Below are positions 18,807 through 26,652 of a stretch of 64,000 nt of DNA, piece by piece (position 1 is the stretch's first letter; every line of letters starts with the position of its first letter). The notes under the pieces were generated by a model. The model worked only from the letters and a program-made list of their open reading frames with translations, did not search any database and was not told the origin of the DNA. The DNA lies in the NCBI GenBank assembly GCA_025928515.1, contig JAICJI010000006.1, forward strand, positions 1-64,000, read 5' to 3'. The position numbers and the translations under genes were made by a program. The stretch comes from Thermoleophilia bacterium (GTDB taxonomy: Bacteria > Actinomycetota > Thermoleophilia > Gaiellales > Gaiellaceae).

Positions 18807-19501
18807 ACGTCCTCTCGCTCGTCCACGGTGATGATGCGCGCACCGAGCTGTTCGGTCCGGTCGCCGCAGAGGCCGGGCACCGGCTCGAGGAGTGGAGCTT
18901 CGGCTGGGCGTCTCAGCCCTCACAACCGCTCGACGCCTACGACGCGGTGCTCGTCTTCGGCGGCTCGATGCACGTCGACCAGCACGAGGAGCACCCGTGG
19001 CTTCGCGTCGAGCTCGAGTGGCTGCGCGAGCTCCTCGAGCGGCCGGTGCCCACGCTCGGCATCTGCCTCGGCTCGCAGCTCCTCGCTCAGGCCGCCGGCG
19101 CGTGGGTCGGACCGGTCGCCGAGCCGGAGATCGGCTGGCACGAGGTCGAGCTGACGGAGGCCGCGGCGGACGATCCTGTCCTTTCGGTGCTGCCGTCCCG
19201 ATTCGCGGCGCTCCAGTGGCATCACTACGGGCACGAGCTGCCCGAGGGAGCAGTCGCCCTCGCGCACAGTCCCGCCTCGCTGCAGGGGTTCCGCCTCGGC
19301 GAGAGCTGCTGGGGCGTGCAGTTCCATCCCGAGGTGACCGAGCTGCAACTCGAGCGCTGGATCGACGATGAGAGCGACCCACCGCCGGATCCCGAGGGAG
19401 TGCGGACCGAGACTCGGAAACGGATCGGCGAGTGGAACGAGCTCGGGCGCCGCCTCTGCCGGTCGTTCCTGGCCGCCGCCGAGCGGCTCCGTGCCCGCTG
19501 A
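18803..19501 (+). CDS. Class I glutamine amidotransferase-like protein
   Basis: A stand-alone GATase1 domain, 232 residues. The catalytic cysteine is in LGICLGSQLLA and the histidine in [10 protein letters not shown], with Glu two residues later, so the triad is intact. It resembles GMP-synthase-like stand-alone domains seen next to various ligases, but no partner synthetase is adjacent. It may hydrolyse gamma-glutamyl compounds on its own. Coupled by GTGA to DUF72 and overlapping the EamA gene start by 11 bases. Confidence 0.88.
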   Translation: MNVLSLVHGDDARTELFGPVAAEAGHRLEEWSFGWASQPSQPLDAYDAVLVFGGSMHVDQHEEHPWLRVELEWLRELLERPVPTLGICLGSQLLAQAAGAWVGPVAEPEIGWHEVELTEAAADDPVLSVLPSRFAALQWHHYGHELPEGAVALAHSPASLQGFRLGESCWGVQFHPEVTELQLERWIDDESDPPPDPEGVRTETRKRIGEWNELGRRLCRSFLAAAERLRAR

Positions 19502-20309
19502 CGCCCTGGCCCTCGCCCTCGCGGCGGCCGTCCTCCACGCGGGCTGGAACGTCCTGCTGCGCGGCTCGGGCGACGTCGAGGCTCGCACCGCCGTCGTGCT
19601 CGGCCTGTCGCTGCTGCTCTTCGCGCCGGTCGCCGCGGCGACGTGGTCCGTTTCGTGGGCCGTCGCGCCGTACGTCGCCGCGTCGGCAGCGTTCGAGGGC
19701 GCGTACTTCGCGCTGCTCGTGGCCGCCTACCGCAACCGGGAGCTGTCGGTCGTCTACCCGGTGGCGCGCGGATCGGCCCCGCTGTTCGTCCTGCTCGGGA
19801 CGGCCGTCGTGCTCGCCCGGCACGTGTCCGTCGAAGCTGCGATCGGCGTCTGCTTCGTCGCCGCCGGCGTCGTGCTCGTGCGAGGGCTCAGACGCGGCGC
19901 CGAGGGAGTGCTCGTCGCGCTCGCGATCGGCTGCGCGATCGCCGGCTACACGCTGGTCGACAAGGACGGACTGCGCCACGCAGCCGCGCTGCCGTACCTC
20001 GAGCTCGTGATGGCCCCGGTTGGGCTGGTGGCCGTACCCGTAGTCGCCGCGAGACGAGGGATTCGCGCGCTCAAGGCCGAGCTCGGCTGGAGCGCGCTCG
20101 TCACGGCTGCAGCCTCGTTCAGCGCGTACGCGCTCGTGCTGGCCGCGCTCCGGCTCGCGCCGGCTCCGGAGGTGGCTGCGGTGCGGGAGACGAGCGTCGT
20201 GCTGGCGGCACTGCTTGCGGCGGCCTACCTCCGCGAGCCTGTAGGGCCGAAGCGCCTGGCCGGCGCCGTCACCGTCGCAGCCGGCGTCGCGCTCATCGCG
20301 CTCTCGTGA
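19491..20309 (+). CDS. EamA/DMT superfamily transporter
   Basis: Integral membrane protein of 272 residues with about ten predicted spans in two EamA halves: residues 1-130 and 140-270. The N-terminus ADALALALAAAVLHAGWNVLLRG and the AYRNRELSVVYPVARGSAPLFV stretch are typical. Substrate is unknown; relatives export amino acids or other metabolites. It begins with GTG inside the 3' end of the amidotransferase gene, so it belongs to the same plus-strand unit. Confidence 0.9.
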   Translation: MPADALALALAAAVLHAGWNVLLRGSGDVEARTAVVLGLSLLLFAPVAAATWSVSWAVAPYVAASAAFEGAYFALLVAAYRNRELSVVYPVARGSAPLFVLLGTAVVLARHVSVEAAIGVCFVAAGVVLVRGLRRGAEGVLVALAIGCAIAGYTLVDKDGLRHAAALPYLELVMAPVGLVAVPVVAARRGIRALKAELGWSALVTAAASFSAYALVLAALRLAPAPEVAAVRETSVVLAALLAAAYLREPVGPKRLAGAVTVAAGVALIALS

Positions 20310-20380
20310 CGCTTGACTCCATCCGGTGCGCCGATCAGGATCGGCCGCGCGGGGGCGTTCGACTATTGGAGGCGGGCACT

Positions 20381-20872
20381 ATGGATTCCGTAAAAAACCT
20401 GTCGCGCGAGGTCCAGGTTGTCCTCGGGGGCGGACTGCTTTATCTCATCATCTCGTTCCTCGACTGGCAGCAGATCTCCGCGTTCGGGATCACTGTCGGG
20501 CGGTCCGAGTGGAGCGGTATCGGCGTCGTCGCCGGCCTTCTCGCGATCGTGCTACTCGCCTGGGAGGCGGCGCGGCTGTTTGGGATCAAGGTGCCGCTCG
20601 GCACCCTGACCGAGGGCCTCGTCTCGGTGGGCATTGCGCTGCTGCTCGCCCTGTTCACAATCATCACCTTCGCCACCCACGGCACGGCACGGCATTGGCC
20701 CGCCTGGATCGGCCTGATACTCGCGATAGCGATCGCCGTTGCGGCTGTCGTTCGTGCCCGTGCGGAAGGCGTGCAACTCCCCGAGGCAAGACCGACAGGC
20801 GGGATGACGGAATCGGCGCCCGCACCGCCGGCGGAGCCCGCGCCGGAGGCTCCGGCCGCCCCCGAGGAATAG
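20381..20872 (+). CDS. Small multi-span membrane protein of unknown function
   Basis: A 163-residue protein with about four hydrophobic segments (LGGGLLYLIISFLDW, GIGVVAGLLAIVLLAWEAARLF, LVSVGIALLLALFTIITF, WIGLILAIAIAVAAVV), ending in a Pro/Ala/Glu-rich tail (PAPPAEPAPEAPAAPEE). I recognise no family beyond resemblance to small actinobacterial membrane proteins. A good ribosome site GGAGG is 8 bases before the ATG. A possible -10 (GACTAT, 20361-20366) lies directly upstream, so it may be transcribed on its own. Confidence 0.8.
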   Translation: MDSVKNLSREVQVVLGGGLLYLIISFLDWQQISAFGITVGRSEWSGIGVVAGLLAIVLLAWEAARLFGIKVPLGTLTEGLVSVGIALLLALFTIITFATHGTARHWPAWIGLILAIAIAVAAVVRARAEGVQLPEARPTGGMTESAPAPPAEPAPEAPAAPEE

Positions 20873-20873
20873 C

Positions 20874-21662
20874 TCAGCGCTCGAGCGGCAGCTCGTCGTG
20901 TCGGCTCCACTCGTGCCAGGAGCCGGCGTAGTTGCGCGCGTCGTAACCGGCGGCGCGCAGCGCGAGCGTCGCGAGAGCGGAACGCGAGCCCGAGTGGCAA
21001 TACGCGACGACCTGGGCGCCCTCGGGTAGGCCGACGAGCTCGCGGACCCGCTCAGGGGACGCGGGCCGTCCCGGCCCGTCGAAGAGCTCGCCCACGTCGA
21101 GATTCCGCGCTCCCGGGATGTGGCCCTGGCGCGGGTCGCATTGGTTGCCGCGCCGGCCGCCGTACTCGTCCGGGGTGCGGACGTCGAGGATCGTCAGCGT
21201 CTCGTCGCCGAGCCGGCCCAGCAGCTCCTGCCGTGTCGGAAACGCGCCGGGATTCGGCTCGAGATCGGCCTCCGCGTCGCGAACGTGCTCCAGCTCGACC
21301 GCGCCCTCGTCCAGCTCGCCGCCCCAGCCGGCGATGCCGCCGAGGAGGATCGCGACCTGCGGATGTCCCGCGAGCTCGGCCATCTGCGCCGCCGGCATCG
21401 CCCCGACGCCGTCGCCGCGGTCGACGAGCACGAGGCGCTCACGGCCCGTGATGCCGTGCCGCCTCAGCCGCAGCGCGATCTCCTGTGCGAGCGCGCGTGC
21501 CGACTCCTCGTCGGCCGCCGGTGGCGGAGAGCCGAGCACGAGCGGGCGCGAACCGGGGATGTGACCGCGCATGTGCGCATTCGGGCCGCGCACGTCGCCG
21601 ACGACGAGATCGCTCTCGCCCAGTTGCTCCGCAAGCCACCGGGAATCGACCACCGCCCTCAC
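20874..21662 (-). CDS. Sulfurtransferase with two rhodanese domains
   Basis: Predicted thiosulfate/3-mercaptopyruvate sulfurtransferase, 262 residues. The second rhodanese domain has the active loop VAYCHSGSRSAL with its cysteine; the first has VDRGDGVGAM in that position and no cysteine, the usual inactive N-terminal copy. The end motif YAGSWHEWS is typical of SseA-like enzymes. GTG overlaps the stop of the GST gene as GTGA. It is the last gene of the long minus-strand run beginning at HPPD. Confidence 0.93.
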   Translation of the reverse strand: MRAVVDSRWLAEQLGESDLVVGDVRGPNAHMRGHIPGSRPLVLGSPPPAADEESARALAQEIALRLRRHGITGRERLVLVDRGDGVGAMPAAQMAELAGHPQVAILLGGIAGWGGELDEGAVELEHVRDAEADLEPNPGAFPTRQELLGRLGDETLTILDVRTPDEYGGRRGNQCDPRQGHIPGARNLDVGELFDGPGRPASPERVRELVGLPEGAQVVAYCHSGSRSALATLALRAAGYDARNYAGSWHEWSRHDELPLER

Positions 21663-22237
21663 AGCGCGGCGACGATACCTACTTCCGCCGCGATCGCGGG
21701 TCGCTCCTCGAGCCGCGCGAGCCAGTCGGCGACCGCCGGGAAGCCGTCGAGGTCGACACCGAGCATGTCGCGTGCGCGCAGGAACCAGGGGACGAGCGCG
21801 ATGTCCGCGAGCCCGTACTCCGCGCCGCCGAGGTACGCCTGCTCGCCGAGCAGCGAGTCGAACCGGGCCAGCGCAGCGTCGAGCTGCTCGGCCGAGCCGG
21901 TCTCGCCGCGCCGCACGGCGTAGTACGGATCGGTCAGGTCGTGGTCGCGGAAGATGCGGAGCCTGACCGCACCGCGATCCGCGGGATCCGCGGGCAGCAG
22001 CGGCGGGTCCGGGTAGCGCTCCTCGAGGAACTCCATGATCACGGCCGACTCGGGCAGCGGCCGGCCCTCGCCCTCCTCGACTACGGGCACACGCCCGGTC
22101 GGGTTCTTCTCGTAGATCCAGGCCGGGCGGTCGGAGAGATCGACCTCGACGACGTCCACCTCGACGCCCTTCTCGGCCAGAACGATCCGAACGCGTGCGC
22201 AGTACGGACAACGCGGCGCGTCATAAAGCGTGATCAC
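21659..22237 (-). CDS. Glutathione S-transferase fold protein
   Basis: A 192-residue protein with an N-terminal thioredoxin-like domain containing CPYC at about residues 10-13 and the cis-proline segment GRVPVVEEG, then an alpha-helical C-terminal GST domain. CPYC suggests a glutaredoxin-like or SspA-like member. Actinobacteria usually lack glutathione, so the thiol partner may differ. It lies in the same run as the homogentisate genes, so maleylacetoacetate isomerase is a thought, but CPYC is not the usual active site of that enzyme. ATGA overlap with the gene upstream. Confidence 0.85.
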   Translation of the reverse strand: MITLYDAPRCPYCARVRIVLAEKGVEVDVVEVDLSDRPAWIYEKNPTGRVPVVEEGEGRPLPESAVIMEFLEERYPDPPLLPADPADRGAVRLRIFRDHDLTDPYYAVRRGETGSAEQLDAALARFDSLLGEQAYLGGAEYGLADIALVPWFLRARDMLGVDLDGFPAVADWLARLEERPAIAAEVGIVAAL

Positions 22238-23121
22238 GGTTGCACCCCCATGGCGTTGGCGATTTGCTCGTACAGCTCCTGAGCGGGCGGCAGCTCGTCC
22301 GGGGACGCGGCGGTTCGCGCGGTCTCGCGCACGCGCTTCGGATCGACGCCGGTCAGGCGGCCCACCACCGTCGCGTTCGCGCCGAGCGCGTAGGCGTCTC
22401 CCGGCGGCAACTCGCCGTAGTACTCGGGGACGGACAGGTACTCGTCGACGTCGGCGCCACGGTCGAACAGGTCGTAGCGGACGACTGCACCGCGCTCGAC
22501 GCCGAGCGAGAGCACGACGCCACCGCTGGTGTACGAGAGCTCCTTCGCGAGCGCCTTGAGCCGTGCCGGGTCGGCGTCGGTCGCGTCGGAGCGCACGCGC
22601 ACCCAGCCCGTACCGACCTCGACGTCCGGCTCGAGCCGGAGCACCTTGACGGCGTCCCGCTTGACCTTCTCGACGTCGTCCGTCTGGACGTGGACGAAGC
22701 CGAACGACGGGCCGTCGGGCCCCACCTCGACGAGTGCTGCAGCCGGTATTGCGAGCACCCGCTCGATCGTCCGGAAGCCAAGGCGGTCGTAGAGCCGCTT
22801 GGCCGCCGTATTGGACTCGAGAACCTCCAGAGCCAGCATCTCGGCGCCTTGAGCCTGCACGTGCTCGGCGGCCGCACGCAACAACGCCGTCCCGAGCCCC
22901 TGCCCCCGAGCCGACGGGCGCACATAGAGCAGGTCGAGGAGCCAGGCCCGCTCGCTCTTCCGGTCCAGCGCGGCTATCGCCACATCGTCCGCGAGCAGGA
23001 TCAGGTCGTGCGCGGCCGCCGCGTCGTCATCTCCCCATAGCTCGTCAGGACTCTCACGCTCGAACTCCGCCGTCAGCTCGCGGACGAGCGAGAGATCCTC
23101 GGAAGTCGCGGCTCGGATCAC
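22234..23121 (-). CDS. GNAT acetyltransferase with an extra C-terminal domain
   Basis: The first ~135 of 295 residues form a GNAT domain with acetyl-CoA motif VRPSARGQGLGTALLRAA and NTAAKRLYDRLGF. Residues ~136-295 form a second region with strands and helices (FGFVHVQTDDVEKVKRD, GWVRVRSDATDADP, GGVVLSLGVERGAVVRY, SVPEYYGELPPGDA) that I cannot assign; it may bind or present the substrate. Start and stop overlap neighbours as ATGA on both sides. Acceptor substrate unknown. Confidence 0.85.
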   Translation of the reverse strand: MIRAATSEDLSLVRELTAEFERESPDELWGDDDAAAAHDLILLADDVAIAALDRKSERAWLLDLLYVRPSARGQGLGTALLRAAAEHVQAQGAEMLALEVLESNTAAKRLYDRLGFRTIERVLAIPAAALVEVGPDGPSFGFVHVQTDDVEKVKRDAVKVLRLEPDVEVGTGWVRVRSDATDADPARLKALAKELSYTSGGVVLSLGVERGAVVRYDLFDRGADVDEYLSVPEYYGELPPGDAYALGANATVVGRLTGVDPKRVRETARTAASPDELPPAQELYEQIANAMGVQP

Positions 23122-23924
23122 GGCATCAGGTACTGGGCGAGGAGGTAGTGCGCAGTCAGATTCTGGAACGGCTCGAAACGGGCGCCTGCGGCGCGGACGT
23201 CCACGTCACCATAGAGAGAGCGCACCGCCTTGCGCAGGGCGAGGTCACCGGCGGGCCAGGCGCGCGGACGACCGAGGTAACGAGCCAGGAACCAGTCCGC
23301 CGTCCACTCGCCAAGCCCTCGCAGCGCGGTCAACTGCGCCTTCACCTCCTCGTCGGGGAGAAGCGCCAGCGCGGCGAGATCGAGCTCGGAGCGAGCGAGG
23401 CCGACGACGTACTCCGCCTTGCGCCGCGAGCAGCCGAGCGCGAAGAGATCCTCCTCGGACGCCGCCGCGAGCCGCTCGCGCGTGGGGAACGACCAGGCGC
23501 GGCCGACGCGCTCGCCGATGTGCTCGACGAGGCGGTTGCGGATCGCGACCGCGGAGAAGAGCGATACCTGCTGCGCGGTGATCGCGCCGACGAGCATCTC
23601 GAACGGGTCGGGCGCCAGGGTTGGCCGGAAGCCGGCGAAGCGGACGACGAGCGGAGCCAGCTCCTCCTCGCCCGCCGCCCAGGCGGCGAACGCGACGAGG
23701 TCGAAGTCGAAGCCGAGCAGCTTGCGGACGACGGGCTCCGTCTCGGCGTCGAGCGGCTCGACGTCGACACCGCCATCCGCCGCCGCGATCCGCAGCTCCC
23801 TGCCACCCGCGGCGCGGTAGAGCGCCGCGTCGTCCCAGACCGTCGCCCGGTCGAGCCCGAAGGCGCGGACGCGCGCAGTCGTCAGCTCGAGGGAGAACGG
23901 CTCCGGAGCCGCGAGGAATGCCAC
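23118..23924 (-). CDS. alkA: DNA-3-methyladenine glycosylase II (AlkA-like)
   Basis: Base-excision repair glycosylase of the helix-hairpin-helix superfamily, 268 residues. The MLVGAITAQQVSLFSA segment opens the HhH domain, the hairpin is LRGLGEWTADWFLARYLG, and the catalytic aspartate is Asp227 in WPAGDLALRKAV. The N-terminal ~95 residues form the AlkA-type beta domain. It probably removes alkylated bases. GTG start 10 bases after hmgA; ATGA overlap with the GNAT gene. A repair enzyme inside a catabolic run is common as a chance operon partner. Confidence 0.9.
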   Translation of the reverse strand: MAFLAAPEPFSLELTTARVRAFGLDRATVWDDAALYRAAGGRELRIAAADGGVDVEPLDAETEPVVRKLLGFDFDLVAFAAWAAGEEELAPLVVRFAGFRPTLAPDPFEMLVGAITAQQVSLFSAVAIRNRLVEHIGERVGRAWSFPTRERLAAASEEDLFALGCSRRKAEYVVGLARSELDLAALALLPDEEVKAQLTALRGLGEWTADWFLARYLGRPRAWPAGDLALRKAVRSLYGDVDVRAAGARFEPFQNLTAHYLLAQYLMP

Positions 23925-23934
23925 CCGAGGCGGC

Positions 23935-25149
23935 CTACAGGTGCGAGGTCAGCCCGGCGCCCGAGGCGTCGGCGCCCTCGGGCGAGTCGCCGTTCTGCGC
24001 GTTCTCGTACCAGCTGCGCCAGTACGTGCCGTCGTCGAGCTGCTCCGCGAACTTCGTGAGCTTCAGCGGATTGAAGGTGTCGCACATCACGGCGAGCTCA
24101 TGCGTCTCGTGCAGGCCTAGTGCAGCCTCGGCGAGCCCCGGCTGCGGCCCGTGCGGCAGGCCCGACGGATGGAGCGTGATCGAACCGACCTCCACGCCCT
24201 TCCGCGAGCCGAAGTTGCCGGAGACGTAATAGATCATCTCCTCGGACTGCAGATTCGAGTGGTGGTACGGGATCGGCACCGCCTGCGGGTCGAAGTCGAG
24301 CTTACGGGGGCAGAACGAGCAGATCACGAAGTTCGGCCCCGCGAACGTCTGGTGCGACGGCGGCGGCTGGTGGATGCGGCCGGTGATCGGCTCGAAGTCG
24401 TGGATCGAGAACGTCCACGGATAGAGGTAACCGTCCCAGCCGACGACGTCGAAGGGGTGGTAGTCGACGACGTAGGTCTGGTAGCCTCCGCGCACCCGCA
24501 CCTTGACCGGATACTCGCCGCGCTCGCGCACCGTGTGCAGCTCGGTCGGTGGGTGGATGTCGCGGTGGTAGTACGGCGCACCCTCGACCATCTGCCCGTA
24601 CTGGTTCCGGTACCGCCGCGGGATCTCGATCAGCCCAGGCGTCTCGAACACGAGATAGCGCTGCAGGCCTTCGGGCCTGAAGCGGTACGTCGTACCGCGC
24701 GGCACGACGACGTAGTCGCCGTCCTTGTAGGGCAGGTCGCCGAAGATGGTCTCGAGCGTGCCGGATCCCTCGTGGACGAAGATCACCTCGTCGCCTTCGC
24801 CGTTGCGGAAGAAGTAGTCCATCGACTCCGACGGGCGGCAGAGTGAGATCTCGACGTCGTTGTTCCACATCAGGAGCCGTCGCCCGGTGACCTCGTCGCC
24901 GCTCGGCTCGGTATCGAACGTCTTGAAATGCAGATGCCCGTGCTGCTCGGGAACCCACTCCTCGCGCTCGATCGGGTCGAAGCCTCCGAGCTCCATGACG
25001 CGGCAGGGCGACTGGAGGTGGTACAGGATCGACTCGTTCCCGGTGAAGCCCTCGAGGCCCATCACCTCCTCGGTGAGAAGGGTCCCGTTGTCGCGGAACT
25101 GGACGTGACGCTTGCGCGGAACGTCGCCGAGGCGCTGGTAGAACGGCAT
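23935..25149 (-). CDS. hmgA: Homogentisate 1,2-dioxygenase
   Basis: Iron(II) ring-cleaving enzyme that opens homogentisate to maleylacetoacetate in tyrosine and phenylalanine breakdown. The 404-residue cupin protein shows EGFTGNESILYH-type N-terminus, the PFDVVGWDGYLYPWTFSI segment, PPPSHQTF and near the C-terminus the metal-binding region with IPYHHSNLQSEEMIYY and SLHP-like HPSGLPHGPQPG. Length is a little under the human enzyme (445). ATG preceded by TACGCT ending 6 bases upstream, so it can be expressed apart from HPPD, which lies 3.6 kb upstream. Confidence 0.94.
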   Translation of the reverse strand: MPFYQRLGDVPRKRHVQFRDNGTLLTEEVMGLEGFTGNESILYHLQSPCRVMELGGFDPIEREEWVPEQHGHLHFKTFDTEPSGDEVTGRRLLMWNNDVEISLCRPSESMDYFFRNGEGDEVIFVHEGSGTLETIFGDLPYKDGDYVVVPRGTTYRFRPEGLQRYLVFETPGLIEIPRRYRNQYGQMVEGAPYYHRDIHPPTELHTVRERGEYPVKVRVRGGYQTYVVDYHPFDVVGWDGYLYPWTFSIHDFEPITGRIHQPPPSHQTFAGPNFVICSFCPRKLDFDPQAVPIPYHHSNLQSEEMIYYVSGNFGSRKGVEVGSITLHPSGLPHGPQPGLAEAALGLHETHELAVMCDTFNPLKLTKFAEQLDDGTYWRSWYENAQNGDSPEGADASGAGLTSHL

Positions 25150-25155
25150 GGCGAC

Positions 25156-25161
25156 AGCGTA
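25156..25161 (-). promoter_or_regulatory. Leaderless -10 element of hmgA
   Basis: TACGCT on the minus strand, ending 6 bases before the hmgA ATG. Confidence 0.55.
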
Positions 25162-25165
25162 TCGC

Positions 25166-26125
25166 CTAGCTCAGGGCGAGCTCAGCAAGCCTGCGCCCGA
25201 CCGCGGGCGCGAACTTGAAGCCGTGCCCCGAACAGGCGGAGCCGATGACGACACGGCCGCGCCGCTCGAGGATGAACTCCTCGTCCGCCGTCGTCGTGTA
25301 GAGGCACGTCTGCGCCTCGACGGGCTCGGGGTCAACGTCCGGGAAGCGCTCGCCGACCCACGACGCGATGCGCTCGACGATCGCGGGATCCGGCGGCGCC
25401 TCGGTGCCGGGATCGGCCTCAGCGCCGGCGTGGTGCGCACCTGCCTTGAGCCCGTACACCGGGTCGTGGAGCGAGTACATCCCGTGGCCGCCGGTCGCGG
25501 CGTTGAGATCGACGATGGACGGCACCGGCGGGCCCTCGCGCTTGAAATAGGCGACCGTCTCGCGCGTCACCTTGACCGGGAGATCCGGGACGAGGTCGCG
25601 GATCCACGAGCCGGCGGTGACGACGACCACCTCCGCGTCGAGCTCGTCGGTCGACACGATTCGCCGGTTCATCTCGACCTCGACGCCGGCCGCCTCGAGA
25701 AACGCGTGGCGCGCACGATCGGCGAACACGACGCCGGCGTCGGCGACGTGCAGCGCGGTCCAGCCATCCGGAAGCGTCGCGCCGAGCTCCCTGGCCTTGT
25801 CCCTGTCAAGAAGCCGGTACGGCACGCCGCATTCGGCCAGCGCGCGGGCCGACGCGAGCGATCTGTCGCGCGCGAGCTCGAGCAGTCCGTAGAGACCGAG
25901 CAGGCTCGGATCGAGCTCCTGCCAGCCCGCATATGCGTCCTGCGCGAAGCGCACCCACTCCGCCTCGGGATACGCGACGCGGAAAATGCGCGTGCGGCCG
26001 TGACTCGAGCCGCGGTGGTGGTCGAGGTCGAACTGCTCGTGCACGGTCACCTCGGCGCCGCGTTCGCGGAGCGCCCACGCGGTCGCGCAGCCCATCACTC
26101 CGGCGCCGACGACGGCGACCCTCAT
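25166..26125 (-). CDS. Monomeric sarcosine oxidase / N-methyl amino acid oxidase-like flavoenzyme
   Basis: FAD enzyme of the DAO fold, 319 residues, shorter than the usual 370-390. It has the Rossmann motif VAVVGAGVMGCATAWAL, the GSSHGRTRIFRVAYPEAE segment typical of monomeric sarcosine oxidase, and TCLYTTTADEEFILE, whose cysteine matches the one that carries covalent FAD in that family. It ends with VIGSACSGHGFKFAP. It likely oxidises an N-methyl or secondary amine. ATG overlaps the FAH-like gene as ATGA. Its link to tyrosine breakdown is not obvious. Confidence 0.9.
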   Translation of the reverse strand: MRVAVVGAGVMGCATAWALRERGAEVTVHEQFDLDHHRGSSHGRTRIFRVAYPEAEWVRFAQDAYAGWQELDPSLLGLYGLLELARDRSLASARALAECGVPYRLLDRDKARELGATLPDGWTALHVADAGVVFADRARHAFLEAAGVEVEMNRRIVSTDELDAEVVVVTAGSWIRDLVPDLPVKVTRETVAYFKREGPPVPSIVDLNAATGGHGMYSLHDPVYGLKAGAHHAGAEADPGTEAPPDPAIVERIASWVGERFPDVDPEPVEAQTCLYTTTADEEFILERRGRVVIGSACSGHGFKFAPAVGRRLAELALS

Positions 26126-26652
26126 CGAACGATCAGGTCTCCCGGGAACAGGCTCGTGTTCTCGGCCGCCTGCGCGACGAGCCGCTCCCAGTCGACTCCC
26201 GGCGGCACGTCCTCGTCGGGCGTCGTCACCAGCGGGCCGAGCGTGAGCGCGAAGTCGCGTTGCTTCGCGCCCCGCAGCTGCGGCGCAACCCATTCCACGA
26301 GCGGCGTGAAGCCGCCGATCGTGCCGTCGGCACCGATGACCGCGGCGATGTGCTCGACGGGCTCGGCTCCCGGAACGCCGGGATCCTCGTCCGCAGCCTT
26401 GATCGCCGCCGGGTTGGCGAAGGCGAAATCGCCGGAGTCGTCGAAGATCCGCACCGACGGCGGATGGAGCACCGGCGCACGGAAGACCACGTCCGTGAGC
26501 GGATGCTCCGCGTGTTCGCGCGCCTGGCCGCCGCCTGTGAAGAACGCCTGCAGCGTCTGCGCCGCCAGCTGGATCACCCTGTCGCCGTCGATTCGCCCCG
26601 GCCAGCCGCGCTCCAGGTGCACGTCGCGGGGCGAGAACATGCACAGCTTCAT
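26122..26652 (-). CDS. Fumarylacetoacetate hydrolase-like protein, divergent
   Basis: A 176-residue protein that follows the layout of FAH-domain proteins (VFRAPVLHPPSVRIFDD, AAVIGADGTIGGFT, RDFALTLGPLVTTPDE, FPGDLIV) but is short. At the position where the family has ExE before LAVVIG, this protein has VEHIAAVIG, so one or both metal-binding glutamates seem lost; the NDxSARD loop is also not recognisable. By position it could be the hydrolase completing tyrosine breakdown, or a pseudoenzyme. ATGA overlaps on both sides (CDF gene and oxidase gene) show it is translated in series. Confidence 0.7.
   Translation of the reverse strand: MKLCMFSPRDVHLERGWPGRIDGDRVIQLAAQTLQAFFTGGGQAREHAEHPLTDVVFRAPVLHPPSVRIFDDSGDFAFANPAAIKAADEDPGVPGAEPVEHIAAVIGADGTIGGFTPLVEWVAPQLRGAKQRDFALTLGPLVTTPDEDVPPGVDWERLVAQAAENTSLFPGDLIVR

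Noticed and set aside
17748-19979. A 743-codon open frame on the minus strand
   Set aside because: It runs antisense to three well-identified plus-strand genes (DUF72, amidotransferase, EamA); the translation is low-complexity Arg/Ala/Gly with no domains. GC-rich DNA produces such shadows.
21659-22237. Calling the GST-fold protein maleylacetoacetate isomerase
   Set aside because: The active site reads CPYC instead of the Ser/Cys-rich SSCxxR motif of zeta-class enzymes, and the gene is four genes away from the FAH-like gene.
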